NCBI GenBank assembly: GCA_964425135.1
Contig: CAYRKW010000007.1
Coordinates: forward strand, 11,511 to 75,510
Length of the DNA: 64,000 bases
Reading direction: 5' to 3'
From: CAYLLD01 sp964425135
GTDB taxonomy: Bacteria > Pseudomonadota > Alphaproteobacteria > Rhodobacterales > Rhodobacteraceae
Under the pieces are notes generated by a model that was not told the origin of the DNA, did not search any database, and saw only the letters and a list, made by a program, of their open reading frames with translations. The number at the start of each line of letters is the position of its first letter. Within the stretch, counting starts at the first letter, position 1. Shown here one piece after another: positions 17,999 through 27,268 of the stretch. The position numbers were made by a program, and so were the translations under genes.

Positions 17999-18478
17999 AT
18001 GGCCGAAGATGCACGGTTTGAGGATGGCGACGAGCGCCCCCTGCGGTTGATTGCACAAGGGTCGGATGATGTCGAGGTTTTGGCAACGCTCTGCCAGGAT
18101 GCTGTCGCGCAAACCTCTGAAATTCTTTATGAAAGACGCAAGCGGCGGTTCACCATGTTGCTCAATCGCTTTCGTTGGGAGGATCGGGATAACGCGCATT
18201 CCGGTGGGCGGCCCTTTGAGCGGGTACAGTCGCTATTGATTATTGACGATGTTCTCAAAGTACTGACGCAAGACATTGATCCCAACGATCCCGATTTGGT
18301 TCTATCGCTCATCGGAATTTCGTTTGAGCCAAGTGATGATCCGGCGGGGCGGATTGTTTTGACGTTCTCGGGCGATGGGGCTTTGGCGCTGGATGTAGAT
18401 TGTGTGGAGATGCAATTGAAGGACGTCTCGCGCCCCTATGTCGCTCGGGCCAAGGCCGCGCCGCGCCATCCTGAATGA
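17999..18478 (+). CDS. DUF2948 family protein
   Basis: A 159-residue soluble protein. RPLRLIAQGSDDVEVLATLCQDA and the RRFTMLLNRFRWED segment are typical of DUF2948, an alphaproteobacterial family of unknown function. It starts immediately after the murA stop, and this murA-DUF2948-hisD order is common in Rhodobacterales as far as I recall. An ATGCACA repeat array begins 12 bases after its stop. Confidence 0.88.
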   Translation: MAEDARFEDGDERPLRLIAQGSDDVEVLATLCQDAVAQTSEILYERRKRRFTMLLNRFRWEDRDNAHSGGRPFERVQSLLIIDDVLKVLTQDIDPNDPDLVLSLIGISFEPSDDPAGRIVLTFSGDGALALDVDCVEMQLKDVSRPYVARAKAAPRHPE

Positions 18479-18490
18479 CCTGAAATCGCC

Positions 18491-18546
18491 ATACACAACC
18501 CATGCACAATCGATGCACAAACCATGCACAGTCTGATGCACGCTTG
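18491..18546. repeat. 11-bp-period ATGCACA array, copy A
   Basis: Five units begin ATACACA or ATGCAC and follow each other with spacing 11, 11, 11, 12 bases (unit starts 18491, 18502, 18513, 18524, 18536). Positions 8-11 of each unit vary. The same register, including the 12-base fourth unit, is seen at 49191-49246, and a four-unit version at 38840-38883. Confidence 0.85.
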
Positions 18547-18555
18547 ACCAATTTA

Positions 18556-18650
18556 GCGGTGCCGCGCTGGCGCGCGGCGCGATTATAGTTGCGCTTGCGC
18601 AGCGCGGTGCGGTCGCTGCCGCGACGGGCGAGTACTTTTGGAAATGCGAA
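18556..18650. repeat. Two-hairpin intergenic element with GAGTA-tail, copy A
   Basis: Hairpin GCCGCGC-TGGC-GCGCGGC, then a second GC-rich hairpin region starting TTGCGCTTGCGCAG, then the tail GAGTACTTTTGGAAATGCGAA. The layout matches the elements at 38906-38987 and 42228-42303. It directly follows the ATGCACA array, as in the 38.9 kb copy. Confidence 0.6.
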
Positions 18651-18756
18651 AATTATCTGCGCGCGCGTTTTGGAGTTTTGTAATTGCATGTTGGAGTGGC
18701 GTTGGTTTTTGGGTAGGGAGGACGCGGCTTTTCACTGAATATTAATGGGTTTGCCA

Positions 18757-20073
18757 ATGCCGCTGCATCTTGACACTGGATCCGATGATTTTGAGGCGCA
18801 GTTTGCTGCGCTTTTGGGGGCGAAGCGTGAGGCGGATGTTACTGTCGATGATGCGGTGCGCGAGATCGTTTCGGATGTGGCGGCGCGCGGGGATGTGGCG
18901 CTGGTTGAGTATACCAAGCAGTTTGATCGGCTTGATCTTGAGGACATTGGTTTTGCTTTTTCGGAAGATGAGATTGAGGCGCAGATTAGGTTGACGGATG
19001 GGGCCGCGCGCGAGGCGCTTGATCTGGCGGCGGCACGCATTCGGGCCTATCATGAGAGGCAAAAGCCGCAAGACGCACTTTGGACCGATGAGATCGGGGC
19101 GCAGCTTGGCTGGCGTTGGTCTGCGGTGGGCGCCGCTGGGCTTTATGTGCCGGGCGGGATTGCGACCTATCCCAGTTCGGTGTTGATGAATGCCATTCCG
19201 GCGCAGGTTGCAGGTGTCGAGCGGTTGGTGATGGTCACGCCCACGCCCGATGGGGCGATCAATCCATTGGTTCTCTATGCTGCCAAGCTGTCGGGAATTT
19301 CGGAGATTTATCGGATTGGCGGGGCACAGGCGGTGGCGGCGCTGGCCTATGGGACGCAGACGATTGCGCCGGTTGATAAGATCACCGGGCCGGGCAATGC
19401 CTATGTTGCAACTGCCAAGCGGCAGGTCTTCGGGCGCGTTGGCATTGATATGATTGCCGGACCGTCGGAGGTGTTGGTTATTGCCGATGCTGAAAATAGT
19501 CCCGATTGGATCGCGGTGGATCTCTTAAGTCAGGCCGAGCATGATGAGAGTGCGCAATCTATACTCATTACTGATGATGCCGGTTTTGCGCGCAAAGTTG
19601 CAGCTGCGGTTGAGGCGCGGCTGGAGACGCTGGAGCGGCGGGCGATTGCGGGGGCATCCTGGCGCGATTATGGCGCGACGATTGTGGTGCGTGATATCGA
19701 TGAGGCGGTGGCGCTGTCGGATCGGATCGCGCCGGAGCATTTGGAAATTTGCACAGCGGATGCGGATCGGGTGGCCGGTCGCATCAGGCATGCGGGCGCG
19801 ATTTTCATCGGGGCGTGGACGCCAGAAGCCATTGGCGATTATATTGGCGGGCCCAATCACGTGCTGCCGACCGCGCGCTCGGCGCGGTTCTCATCAGGGC
19901 TTTCGGTGCTTGATTTCATGAAACGGACAACGCTTTCGAAAATGACGCCAGAGGCGCTGGGCGCGATTGGTGCGCAGGCGGAGACACTGGCCAAATCGGA
20001 AAGTTTGGAGGCGCATGGGTTGTCGGTGCGGCTTCGGCTTGATCAGCTCAATCGTGGAGGCGGGGATGTCTGA
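18757..20073 (+). CDS. hisD: Histidinol dehydrogenase
   Basis: A 438-residue enzyme that oxidises L-histidinol to L-histidine with two NAD+, the last step of histidine synthesis. Zn-ligand region LLSQAEHDESAQ, the catalytic APEHLEI segment and GGPNHVLPTARSARFSSGL are all present. ATG 18757 is preferred over 18745 because relatives start just before the LDTGSDDFEAQF-type segment. It overlaps the UPF0262 gene by eight bases, so the two are co-expressed. Confidence 0.97.
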   Translation: MPLHLDTGSDDFEAQFAALLGAKREADVTVDDAVREIVSDVAARGDVALVEYTKQFDRLDLEDIGFAFSEDEIEAQIRLTDGAAREALDLAAARIRAYHERQKPQDALWTDEIGAQLGWRWSAVGAAGLYVPGGIATYPSSVLMNAIPAQVAGVERLVMVTPTPDGAINPLVLYAAKLSGISEIYRIGGAQAVAALAYGTQTIAPVDKITGPGNAYVATAKRQVFGRVGIDMIAGPSEVLVIADAENSPDWIAVDLLSQAEHDESAQSILITDDAGFARKVAAAVEARLETLERRAIAGASWRDYGATIVVRDIDEAVALSDRIAPEHLEICTADADRVAGRIRHAGAIFIGAWTPEAIGDYIGGPNHVLPTARSARFSSGLSVLDFMKRTTLSKMTPEALGAIGAQAETLAKSESLEAHGLSVRLRLDQLNRGGGDV

Positions 20074-20545
20074 TCCCAACCGACTGGTCCAAATTGAGCT
20101 CGACGATAGCGGGTTGCCTGCGCCGACGCCTGAGATTGAGCAAGAGCGCAAGGTCGCAATTTTCGATCTTCTGGAGGCCAATCACTTTGCCATTAATGAT
20201 GAGCGCGCGCCACACGGTCCGTATTCGCTTCATCTATCGATTGCCGAGCGGCGGCTGGTGTTTGATCTGAAAACCAAAGGTGGCGAGGTAGCGGGGGCGT
20301 TTCATCTGTCGCTTACCCCGTTTCGCGACGTGGTGCGCGACTATTTCCAGATATGTAAAAGCTATTTTGATGCCGTCAAATCGCTGCCGGCCGCGCAAAT
20401 CGAGGCGATTGATATGGGGCGACGCGGCATTCACAATCAGGGCGCGGAGCTGCTGCGTGAGCGGCTGGACGGCAAGGTTACAATCGATGATGGTACAGCG
20501 CGGCGGCTTTTCACGCTGATCTGCGTGTTGCATTTCAAGGGCTGA
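20066..20545 (+). CDS. UPF0262 family protein
   Basis: A 159-residue soluble protein. HFAINDERAPHGPYSLHLSIAE and the FRDVVRDYFQICKSYFDAVK helix are typical of UPF0262, a conserved alphaproteobacterial family of unknown function found next to hisD. The ATG lies inside the end of hisD with a GGAGGCGGGG ribosome-binding stretch before it. A phosphatase gene follows after six bases. Confidence 0.9.
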   Translation: MSDPNRLVQIELDDSGLPAPTPEIEQERKVAIFDLLEANHFAINDERAPHGPYSLHLSIAERRLVFDLKTKGGEVAGAFHLSLTPFRDVVRDYFQICKSYFDAVKSLPAAQIEAIDMGRRGIHNQGAELLRERLDGKVTIDDGTARRLFTLICVLHFKG

Positions 20546-20551
20546 TTTGAG

Positions 20552-21013
20552 TTGGCCGCACAGAACCCGACATCTGTTCTGTTTTGCTGCGATTTTAACT
20601 CTGTGCGCTCGCCCATGGGGGAGGGAGTGCTGAAAAAGCTGCATGGAGCCTCGATTTATGTGCAATCGGCAGGGGTGCGCACAGATCGCGATATCGATGG
20701 GTTTGCAATATCGGTGTGTGAGGAAATAGGCGTGCCTCTCTCGCGCCACCGGACCCGTTCGTTTGACGATATGGAAGAATGGGGGGATCAGATTTCGGGC
20801 TATGAGTTGATTATCGCTATGACACCGGCGGCGCAGCGCAAGGCATTGGAATATACGCGTTATTTTGCGTTGGATGTGGAGTATTGGCCGGTGATGGACC
20901 CGACAGGATTTGGCGATGATCGGGAGGCGCGGTTGACGCTCTTTCGATCCGTGCGCGATGAGATTGTGGGACGGATCACGGAGCGTTTTGGGGTGGGGAG
21001 GCCTTTCGATTAA
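20552..21013 (+). CDS. Low-molecular-weight phosphatase family protein (hisD-linked type)
   Basis: A 153-residue protein with the CX5R(S) loop CDFNSVRSP near the N-terminus, as in low-molecular-weight tyrosine phosphatases and arsenate reductases. The loop differs from the classical CxGNxCRS found in the second family member at 43514. The apparent start is TTG six bases after the UPF0262 stop; no better start is seen. The hisD-UPF0262-phosphatase order recurs in alphaproteobacteria, but the substrate is unknown. Confidence 0.8.
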   Translation: MAAQNPTSVLFCCDFNSVRSPMGEGVLKKLHGASIYVQSAGVRTDRDIDGFAISVCEEIGVPLSRHRTRSFDDMEEWGDQISGYELIIAMTPAAQRKALEYTRYFALDVEYWPVMDPTGFGDDREARLTLFRSVRDEIVGRITERFGVGRPFD

Positions 21014-21093
21014 CCACCGGCCATTCTTGCGCCGGCGGATTTACCAAATGATAACAATCGGGCGTTAGGGATTTTAGGGTTATCGCCTGAGGT

Positions 21094-22977
21094 GTGTTCC
21101 GCGTGGAATTAATTGAGCTTGTTCCTGTTTTTCTGCTGGTGGCAGGTGGCGCCTTTTGGGCAGGTCTTTGGGCCGCAAAACTATCCCATAAAGTTGAACA
21201 TCCAGCCGATGTCGCCATTTCCGAAGACAATGAAACGTTGCGCATGCAGCTTCAGGATGCGCTTGAGAATATTGAGGACGGATTTGTCCTTTACGATGCG
21301 CAAGACCGTTTGGTGATGTGCAACAATGCGTATCGCGCGCAACTGGGTGCTCATGCGCATTTGCTGCGTGTGGGGTCAAGTTATTTCGAGCATACTTTGG
21401 AGTTTGCCAAGACCGGCACCATTCCCGGCATTGAAGGCAAAGAAGAAGAATTTGTCAATAATATCATAGCGCAACGCTATAGTTCAGCGGGAATTGAAAA
21501 GACGTTTCAGCGCCATGATGGGCATTGGATACGGCAGCGCGACAAGCGGACAGTGGCTGGCAATATCGTCGGCATTCGCACGGATATCACCGAGTTGAAA
21601 AAGCGCGAGCAAGATCTGGAACAGGCCAATCAGGAGGTGATCTATCACGCTTCTCATGATGCGCTGACCGGTGTTGCCAACCGCAGCTATTTCTCGCAGC
21701 GGGTAAAGGCGGCGCTTGAAAAGGCGCGCAGCACGCATGGTAATGTTGGGTTGCTGCACATCGATTTGGATAAATTCAAAGCGGTTAATGATACGTTTGG
21801 ACATGCTGCGGGCGATGCAGTGCTCAGCCATGCGGCGCAAATATTGCAAGGCGAGACGCGGCGCGAAGATTTGGTGAGCCGCGTTGGTGGTGATGAGTTT
21901 GTCATTTTGTGTCCTGAGATCAATGACTTCGAGATACTCACGCGGCTTGGAGAGCGGATTATTGAGCGTTTGAGTCAGCCATTCATGTGGCAAGATTGTG
22001 CATTGGAGGTGAGCGCGAGCGTGGGCTGCGCGCTCTCAGCGCGCGGGCAGTTGGATGTGCAGGGGCTTATGCACAACGCGGATATCGCGCTTTATGACGT
22101 CAAAAACTCTGGCCGTAACGGCGTTCAGATGTTTGATGAAAAGCTTGCGGCGATCCATTTGGACACGCAAAAACTGGAGCGTGAACTGATGTCCGCGCTC
22201 GACCACGATCAGATTATTCCGTTCCTGCAACCGATTGTTAATCTCGATACCAATGAATGTATCGGGGCCGAAATTCTTACGCGTTGGCACCATCCCGAAC
22301 GGGGTGTTCTGCTGCCCGGCGTGTTTTTTGAAGCTGCGGAAAAGCTGGGTGTTATGGCAAAGATCGACGAGATCAGCTTGCACTCTGCCTTTGATACGCT
22401 TGAGCGGCTGAAAGCCCTTGGGGTCGATTTGCCAAAAATAGCAATCAATGTTTGCGCGTCGACCCTAACGGCACATAAGTTCATTGATCGGCTGAAATGG
22501 GAGCTTGAGGGACGCTCGATTGATCCAAATCGGCTGGTCGTAGAAATTCTCGAAACTACGTTTTTTGCCGATGGCGGGAGCGAAGCAGCGGAGCAAATTT
22601 CGCGGCTTTCCGAGCTTGGCGTCCATGTTGTGCTGGACGATTTCGGGGTCGGCTATGCCGGGCTGTCGCATCTTGCGCAACTGCAAATTGACGGGGTGAA
22701 ACTGGATCGATCCTTGCTGCGCAAATTGCCCGATGATGCAGCCAGCAAATCCATCGTGGTCGCGGTCGCGGAGCTTTGTCGAGAGCTTGGTCTTTTTGTC
22801 AGCTCTGAAGGGATCGAATCTAACGAGCAAATCGAGTTTCTGCGCTCAATCTCTTGTCCTGTGGCACAAGGATTTGGCATTGCGCGCCCGATGCCAATCG
22901 CCGATTTTGCGCAATGGATGCAAAGCGGCGAGACCATGCAATTCCACGACAGCCTGCTTCAGCAATCGCATGGCTAA
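21094..22977 (+). CDS. PAS-GGDEF-EAL cyclic-di-GMP protein
   Basis: A 627-residue protein with one N-terminal membrane helix (VPVFLLVAGGAFWAGLWAA), a PAS domain at about residues 55-165, GGDEF at about 185-345 and EAL at about 365-610. The GGDEF motif VGGDEF is intact and the inhibitory I-site RRED lies five residues upstream. The EAL motif reads EIL, with later NVCAS, EILET, DDFGVGYAGL, K and E residues in place, so phosphodiesterase activity is possible. It would make or break cyclic-di-GMP at the inner membrane, controlling motility or attachment. GTG start. Confidence 0.93.
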   Translation: MFRVELIELVPVFLLVAGGAFWAGLWAAKLSHKVEHPADVAISEDNETLRMQLQDALENIEDGFVLYDAQDRLVMCNNAYRAQLGAHAHLLRVGSSYFEHTLEFAKTGTIPGIEGKEEEFVNNIIAQRYSSAGIEKTFQRHDGHWIRQRDKRTVAGNIVGIRTDITELKKREQDLEQANQEVIYHASHDALTGVANRSYFSQRVKAALEKARSTHGNVGLLHIDLDKFKAVNDTFGHAAGDAVLSHAAQILQGETRREDLVSRVGGDEFVILCPEINDFEILTRLGERIIERLSQPFMWQDCALEVSASVGCALSARGQLDVQGLMHNADIALYDVKNSGRNGVQMFDEKLAAIHLDTQKLERELMSALDHDQIIPFLQPIVNLDTNECIGAEILTRWHHPERGVLLPGVFFEAAEKLGVMAKIDEISLHSAFDTLERLKALGVDLPKIAINVCASTLTAHKFIDRLKWELEGRSIDPNRLVVEILETTFFADGGSEAAEQISRLSELGVHVVLDDFGVGYAGLSHLAQLQIDGVKLDRSLLRKLPDDAASKSIVVAVAELCRELGLFVSSEGIESNEQIEFLRSISCPVAQGFGIARPMPIADFAQWMQSGETMQFHDSLLQQSHG

Positions 22978-23268
22978 ATCGGTGTCGATTGTCAGCGCGT
23001 CTCGATAACTGATCACATAGACGACTTCCGCTGCATGAATATGCGGCGCGATCTCTCGGACACCAGCTGTTTTCTGACGGTCTGGTTCTAATCTCGTGCG
23101 ATAATTCGCGAACTGATCTCTCAGGTTAAACATGGTGTAAAGTTCTGTGTGACCGTTCGGGACTTATCAAGACAAATCTGTACAACAATTTTCCGCATCC
23201 CGTCTTGTGGGCGCAGTCGCTTTCGAGCTATGCGAACGAATTGCCACTTTCACACCATGGGAGGTCTG

Positions 23269-24507
23269 ATGTCGAAGTCGCCGCGCAAACCTGCCCTTTG
23301 GTTCGCCGTGTTCGTCGTTTTTATTGACGCTCTGGGCATGTCGATTATCATCCCGATCATGCCTGACCTGCTTGAAGAGCTGTCGGGTCGGCCGGTGAGC
23401 GAAACAGCCGTTATCGGCGGATTTCTCACCGCGATCTATGCGATCAACCAGTTCCTTTTCGGCCCGATCATCGGTGCGTTATCCGACAGGTTTGGGCGTA
23501 AGCCGTTGATCCTGATTGCGCTGGCAGCGCTGACGGTGGATTACATCCTCATGGCGATGTCATGGGCGGTTTGGGTGCTATTTGTCGGGCGGTTTATCGC
23601 TGGCCTTGCAGGCGCATCCTATACAGTTGCCGCCGCCTATATTGTTGATATTTCGGATAAATCCAAACGCTCGGCCAATCTGGGCCTTATCGGCGCGGCC
23701 TTCGGTCTCGGGTTTGTCATCGGTCCTGCGATTGGCGGAATTACCGCAGAGCTTGGTACGCGCGCGCCGCTTTGGTTCGCGGCTGGTTTGTGTTTCATAG
23801 GCGTAACGTTCGGACTGTTTGCCATGCCTGAATCCCTGTCGGACGAGAACAAACGCAGCTTTTCGCTCAAGGGCGCGAACCCGTTTTCCTCACTCAGACG
23901 CGCGTTTTCAATGCGGGGGCTGCAAGCGTTTCTGGCCACGCTCTTCCTGATCTCGCTCGCCGATTGGACCTATCCGGCAATCTGGGCCTATTGGGGCAAG
24001 GAGACGTTCGGCTGGGGGTCGCGCGAGATTGCCTTCACACTGACGACCTACGGTGTGCTCACCGCCTTGGTACAGGGCGGGTTAATCCGTGTGGTCATCA
24101 GATACTTAGGCGAGCCACGCACCATTTGGTTCGGTCTGTTCGCAGCCATCGTGGCGTTCATCGGATTTGCATGGGCGCACGAGGGTTGGATGGTGTTTGC
24201 GCTGATACCGATTTCCGCCCTGTCCCATGTTGCCGGTGCAGCATTGAGCGGGCAGATGACGCAGACTGTGTCCGACAGCGAGCAGGGCGAATTGCAGGGC
24301 GTGATTGGATCGGTTCAGGCGGTGACGTCGATCATCTCATCACTTGGCATGACGTGGATTTTCTTTGTACTCGCTAGCCCGGATGCGAGTATTTACTTCC
24401 CCGGTGGGCCGTTTTTGCTGGCAGCAGTACTGACAATTGTCGCGCTCATCCCGCTCAACATGGGATTAAAGGCGATGCGGGATGCGCCGTCTCAGGCGTC
24501 GGGGTAA
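23269..24507 (+). CDS. MFS exporter, tetracycline-resistance (TCR/Tet) type
   Basis: A 412-residue inner-membrane protein with 12 predicted helices. MFS motif A is GALSDRFGRKP between helices 2 and 3, and the first helix (ALWFAVFVVFIDALGMSIIIPIMP) has the D-x-x-G-x-x-x-x-x-P pattern of Tet proteins. It probably exchanges a drug or metabolite for protons. The ATG at 23269 has GGGAGG four bases upstream; an in-frame GTG-type extension to 23149 is not supported. The 290 bases before it hold no gene I can support. Confidence 0.88.
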   Translation: MSKSPRKPALWFAVFVVFIDALGMSIIIPIMPDLLEELSGRPVSETAVIGGFLTAIYAINQFLFGPIIGALSDRFGRKPLILIALAALTVDYILMAMSWAVWVLFVGRFIAGLAGASYTVAAAYIVDISDKSKRSANLGLIGAAFGLGFVIGPAIGGITAELGTRAPLWFAAGLCFIGVTFGLFAMPESLSDENKRSFSLKGANPFSSLRRAFSMRGLQAFLATLFLISLADWTYPAIWAYWGKETFGWGSREIAFTLTTYGVLTALVQGGLIRVVIRYLGEPRTIWFGLFAAIVAFIGFAWAHEGWMVFALIPISALSHVAGAALSGQMTQTVSDSEQGELQGVIGSVQAVTSIISSLGMTWIFFVLASPDASIYFPGGPFLLAAVLTIVALIPLNMGLKAMRDAPSQASG

Positions 24508-25511
24508 AAACCTTCGTAGAGCGGGCGTAGAGTTGCATCGTCAAAGAGTGATGAGACAGAGCGGCCGTTGGCGATGTTCAAGGTCGCTTGCGCCAGAAGC
24601 GGGGCGGTCGGTACGAAGCGGATTTTCTTACAGGATTGGACCGCTTTGGTGGCCTCGATGCTATCGGTGACCACCAGTGATTTCATCACCGATTTGGTGA
24701 TCCGCTCGCACGCCGGATCGGACAGAACCCCGTGGGAGATATAGGCGTGCACTTCTTTCGCGCCTTGCTCGATCAGTGTCTCAGCGGCTTTGCATAGCGT
24801 GCCTGCTGTGTCGCAAATATCGTCAATGATGATGCAGGTGCGGCCTGTCACATCACCGATGACCGTCATGTCATCGACAACGCCTGGTGCGCCGCGCCGT
24901 TTGTCGACAATCGAGAGCGGCGCCTGAATGCGGGTTGCCAGCTCGCGCGCACGCGCCACGCCGCCGACGTCTGGTGAGACGACCATCAGGTCTTTCATCT
25001 GCTTTTTGAAGTGGTGTTTCACATCGAGCGCGAAGATCGGGGAGGCATAGAGGTTATCGACGGGAATGTCGAAAAAGCCCTGAATTTGCGCGGCGTGGAG
25101 GTCCATCGTCAGGATACGCTCGATCCCGGCTTGGGTCAGCAGGTTTGCGACGAGTTTGGCGGAGATTGGGGTGCGGGCTTTGGTGCGGCGGTCCTGGCGC
25201 GCGTAGCCGAAGTAGGGGATGACTGCGGTGATGCGATTGGCGGACGAGCGGTGGAGCGCATCGGCCATGATCAGGAGTTCCATCAGGTTGTCATTGGCGG
25301 GATTGGAGGTCGGCTGGAAGATAAACATGTCTTCGCCACGGACGTTCTGGAACACTTCGACGAAAATCTCGCCGTCGTTAAAGCGCTCGACCCGTGCGTC
25401 GATCAATTTGACCTCTTGGCCTGCGTGAAAGCTGATGCGCTTGGCGATGCGCTCGGCCAAGGGTCGGTTGGCATTGCCTGAGATGAGTTTCGGCTCGATC
25501 GTGGCTTTCAT
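24492..25511 (-). CDS. prs: Ribose-phosphate pyrophosphokinase
   Basis: A 339-residue cytoplasmic enzyme making PRPP from ribose 5-phosphate and ATP for nucleotide, His and Trp synthesis. FNDGEIFVEV, the flexible-loop region YARQDRRTKARTPISAK and the PRPP loop IIIDDICDTAGTL are intact. It is convergent with the MFS gene, whose last 16 bases overlap its end. Start 25511 gives the standard N-terminus; an upstream in-frame start at 25607 would add 32 residues not seen in relatives. Confidence 0.96.
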   Translation of the reverse strand: MKATIEPKLISGNANRPLAERIAKRISFHAGQEVKLIDARVERFNDGEIFVEVFQNVRGEDMFIFQPTSNPANDNLMELLIMADALHRSSANRITAVIPYFGYARQDRRTKARTPISAKLVANLLTQAGIERILTMDLHAAQIQGFFDIPVDNLYASPIFALDVKHHFKKQMKDLMVVSPDVGGVARARELATRIQAPLSIVDKRRGAPGVVDDMTVIGDVTGRTCIIIDDICDTAGTLCKAAETLIEQGAKEVHAYISHGVLSDPACERITKSVMKSLVVTDSIEATKAVQSCKKIRFVPTAPLLAQATLNIANGRSVSSLFDDATLRPLYEGFYPDA

Positions 25512-25625
25512 CAAAACGCTCCCAACGCATATCCCTGATGATCGCTCGCATAGCAAACGCGTGGCGGCTTGCAAAGGCCTGCAAAGAGGGTAATTGTGCG
25601 CGCTCATTTATCAGGAGCGTGCGCC

Positions 25626-26222
25626 ATGGCCGATATCGACTATTTCCTCTTCACTCTGTCCCCCTTCACCTATCTTGCCGGTGACGGGCTTGAGAAAATC
25701 GCGGCCAAGCACGGGCTGAGCATCGACTACAAGCCATTCGGATTGCTCAAGGTTTTTGAAGCGACAGGGACGTTGCCACCAGCCAAGCGTCACCAGTCGC
25801 GTCAGGTCCATCGGTTGCAGGAGTTGGAGCGGATCGGCAAGATGAACGACATGCCGATTAACCTCAAACCGGCGCATTGGCCGACCAATCCTATTCCGTC
25901 TATGTCCGCGATCATCGCGGCACAAGCTGCGGGTGGCGGAGATTTGGGGGGATTGGTGCAATCGATTCTCAAAGCGTGTTGGGCGGAAGATAAAGATATC
26001 GCGCAGGATGATGTTATCAAAGAAGCGCTGGGTGCGAACGGGTTTGATGCAGGTCTTGCTGATAGCGGCATGTTGAGCGGATCAGAAACCATCGAGCGCA
26101 ACACCAACGAAGCGCTGGAGCGCGGAGTGTTTGGTGCGCCGACTTATCTGGTGGATGATCAGGTGTTTTGGGGGCAAGACCGGCTGTCGCATCTCGACGC
26201 CTATCTGAGCGCGCGTGGTTGA
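25626..26222 (+). CDS. DsbA-family protein, 2-hydroxychromene-2-carboxylate isomerase type
   Basis: A 198-residue thioredoxin-fold protein without a CxxC pair. IDYFLFTLSPFTYLAGDGLEKIAAKHG is the opening of HCCA-isomerase/kappa-GST-like proteins, where the Ser of SPxxYL activates glutathione. GVFGAPTYLVDDQVFWGQDRLSHLD near the C-terminus is also typical. No naphthalene pathway is nearby, so a general glutathione-dependent isomerase or thiol role is more likely. It overlaps the hydrolase gene by eight bases. Confidence 0.85.
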   Translation: MADIDYFLFTLSPFTYLAGDGLEKIAAKHGLSIDYKPFGLLKVFEATGTLPPAKRHQSRQVHRLQELERIGKMNDMPINLKPAHWPTNPIPSMSAIIAAQAAGGGDLGGLVQSILKACWAEDKDIAQDDVIKEALGANGFDAGLADSGMLSGSETIERNTNEALERGVFGAPTYLVDDQVFWGQDRLSHLDAYLSARG

Positions 26223-27030
26223 CGCATCGCTGCGCAGCGCAGGCGGGCTGGACGCGAATGTTCTGGAACGGGCGGGCGGTGGTCCAGCGCTTTTGGTGTT
26301 ACATTGTTCCCTGGCGAGTGCGGCGAATGTCGCGCCGCTGATCCCGTATCTTGAACCGAACGTGTATGTGGTTGCGCCTGATCTGCCGGGTCACGGACAG
26401 ACGATGCGTGATCCGTCGCGTGATTTGATGGCGCAGTCTGTGGCGATGGCGGCAGATTTGCTGCGCGACCTGGATGGCCCGGCGCATGTTTTTGGGCACA
26501 GCTATGGCGCAGTGATCGGGCTGGAGTTGGCACGCAGGCATCCTGATCTGGTGGCATCACTGACGTTGTTTGAGCCGGTTCTGTTCGGTCTGTTGGAGGA
26601 TGCGGATCATCCGGCTTTGACTGCTGAACGAGTGCAACAGGAAGCGCTTCGGGACGCGTTTGATACCAGTGCTGAGGCGGCGTCGATCCATTTTATCGAC
26701 CGATGGGGCATTCGGGGCGGTTGGCAGGCTTTGCCGGAGATGGCGCGCGAAGGCGTGGTTGCAAATATCGATATCATAAAACATTCGCGTCCGTCGCTAC
26801 AGGGCGGGCCGGAGGAGCGATTGACGCTCGATACGCTGGCCGAGATTAAAGCGCCGGTTGCGCTGCTGTGTGGGGATGAAACACAGGCGGTGGTGCATGC
26901 AATTTTGGACGTGCTGAATGATGCGCTGGACGTGCGGCAAAGGTCGATGATTGTGGGGGCAGGGCATATGGGGCCGCTGACGCATCCGGGGCGGATTGCC
27001 GAGGTTTTGGCGGATATGATGCGTGGTTAG
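26215..27030 (+). CDS. Alpha/beta hydrolase
   Basis: A 271-residue hydrolase with nucleophile elbow GHSYGAVIGLELA (Ser at about residue 100), the preceding LPGHG motif, and a late GAGHMGPLTHP with the catalytic His. No signal peptide. GTG start overlaps the preceding stop, so it is coupled to the isomerase-like gene. Substrate cannot be told; esters or C-C bonds are both possible in this fold. Confidence 0.85.
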   Translation: MVDASLRSAGGLDANVLERAGGGPALLVLHCSLASAANVAPLIPYLEPNVYVVAPDLPGHGQTMRDPSRDLMAQSVAMAADLLRDLDGPAHVFGHSYGAVIGLELARRHPDLVASLTLFEPVLFGLLEDADHPALTAERVQQEALRDAFDTSAEAASIHFIDRWGIRGGWQALPEMAREGVVANIDIIKHSRPSLQGGPEERLTLDTLAEIKAPVALLCGDETQAVVHAILDVLNDALDVRQRSMIVGAGHMGPLTHPGRIAEVLADMMRG

Positions 27031-27207
27031 GCAGCGGGTTGTTGGGGCGTGAGTTAGTCACGCGAGCCCCGCACGACAATCAACCTTTGAGTGTTTGGTC
27101 GGGCTCTTCGCGTAATTCGATGAGTTTTTAGGTAACGTTCGAGATCAACAGAGCGGTTATGGGTGCCGTTCCTGCTGCGGTTGCACGTGGGGAAGAGGTA
27201 CGGGAGT

Positions 27208-27239
27208 ATCAAGAGCCACTTGTAACGAGGGCTCTTGAT
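27208..27239. terminator. Hairpin between convergent genes
   Basis: ATCAAGAGCC at 27208-27217 pairs perfectly with GGCTCTTGAT at 27230-27239 (12-base loop). There is no T run on either side, so it is a transcript-end hairpin or processing site at best. It lies between the hydrolase and the end of the malyl-CoA lyase gene. Confidence 0.45.
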
Positions 27240-27268
27240 CAGTGTTGTTCGCGGATTGGCTGCGTTGT

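Noticed and set aside
22846..23133. Minus-strand open frame after the GGDEF-EAL gene
   Set aside because: Nearly half overlaps the EAL coding sequence and no start signal or family is visible; the remaining 150 bases are too short to support.
24992..25481. Plus-strand open frame opposite prs
   Set aside because: It is the antisense shadow of a clearly conserved gene, with no ribosome-binding site or recognisable domain.
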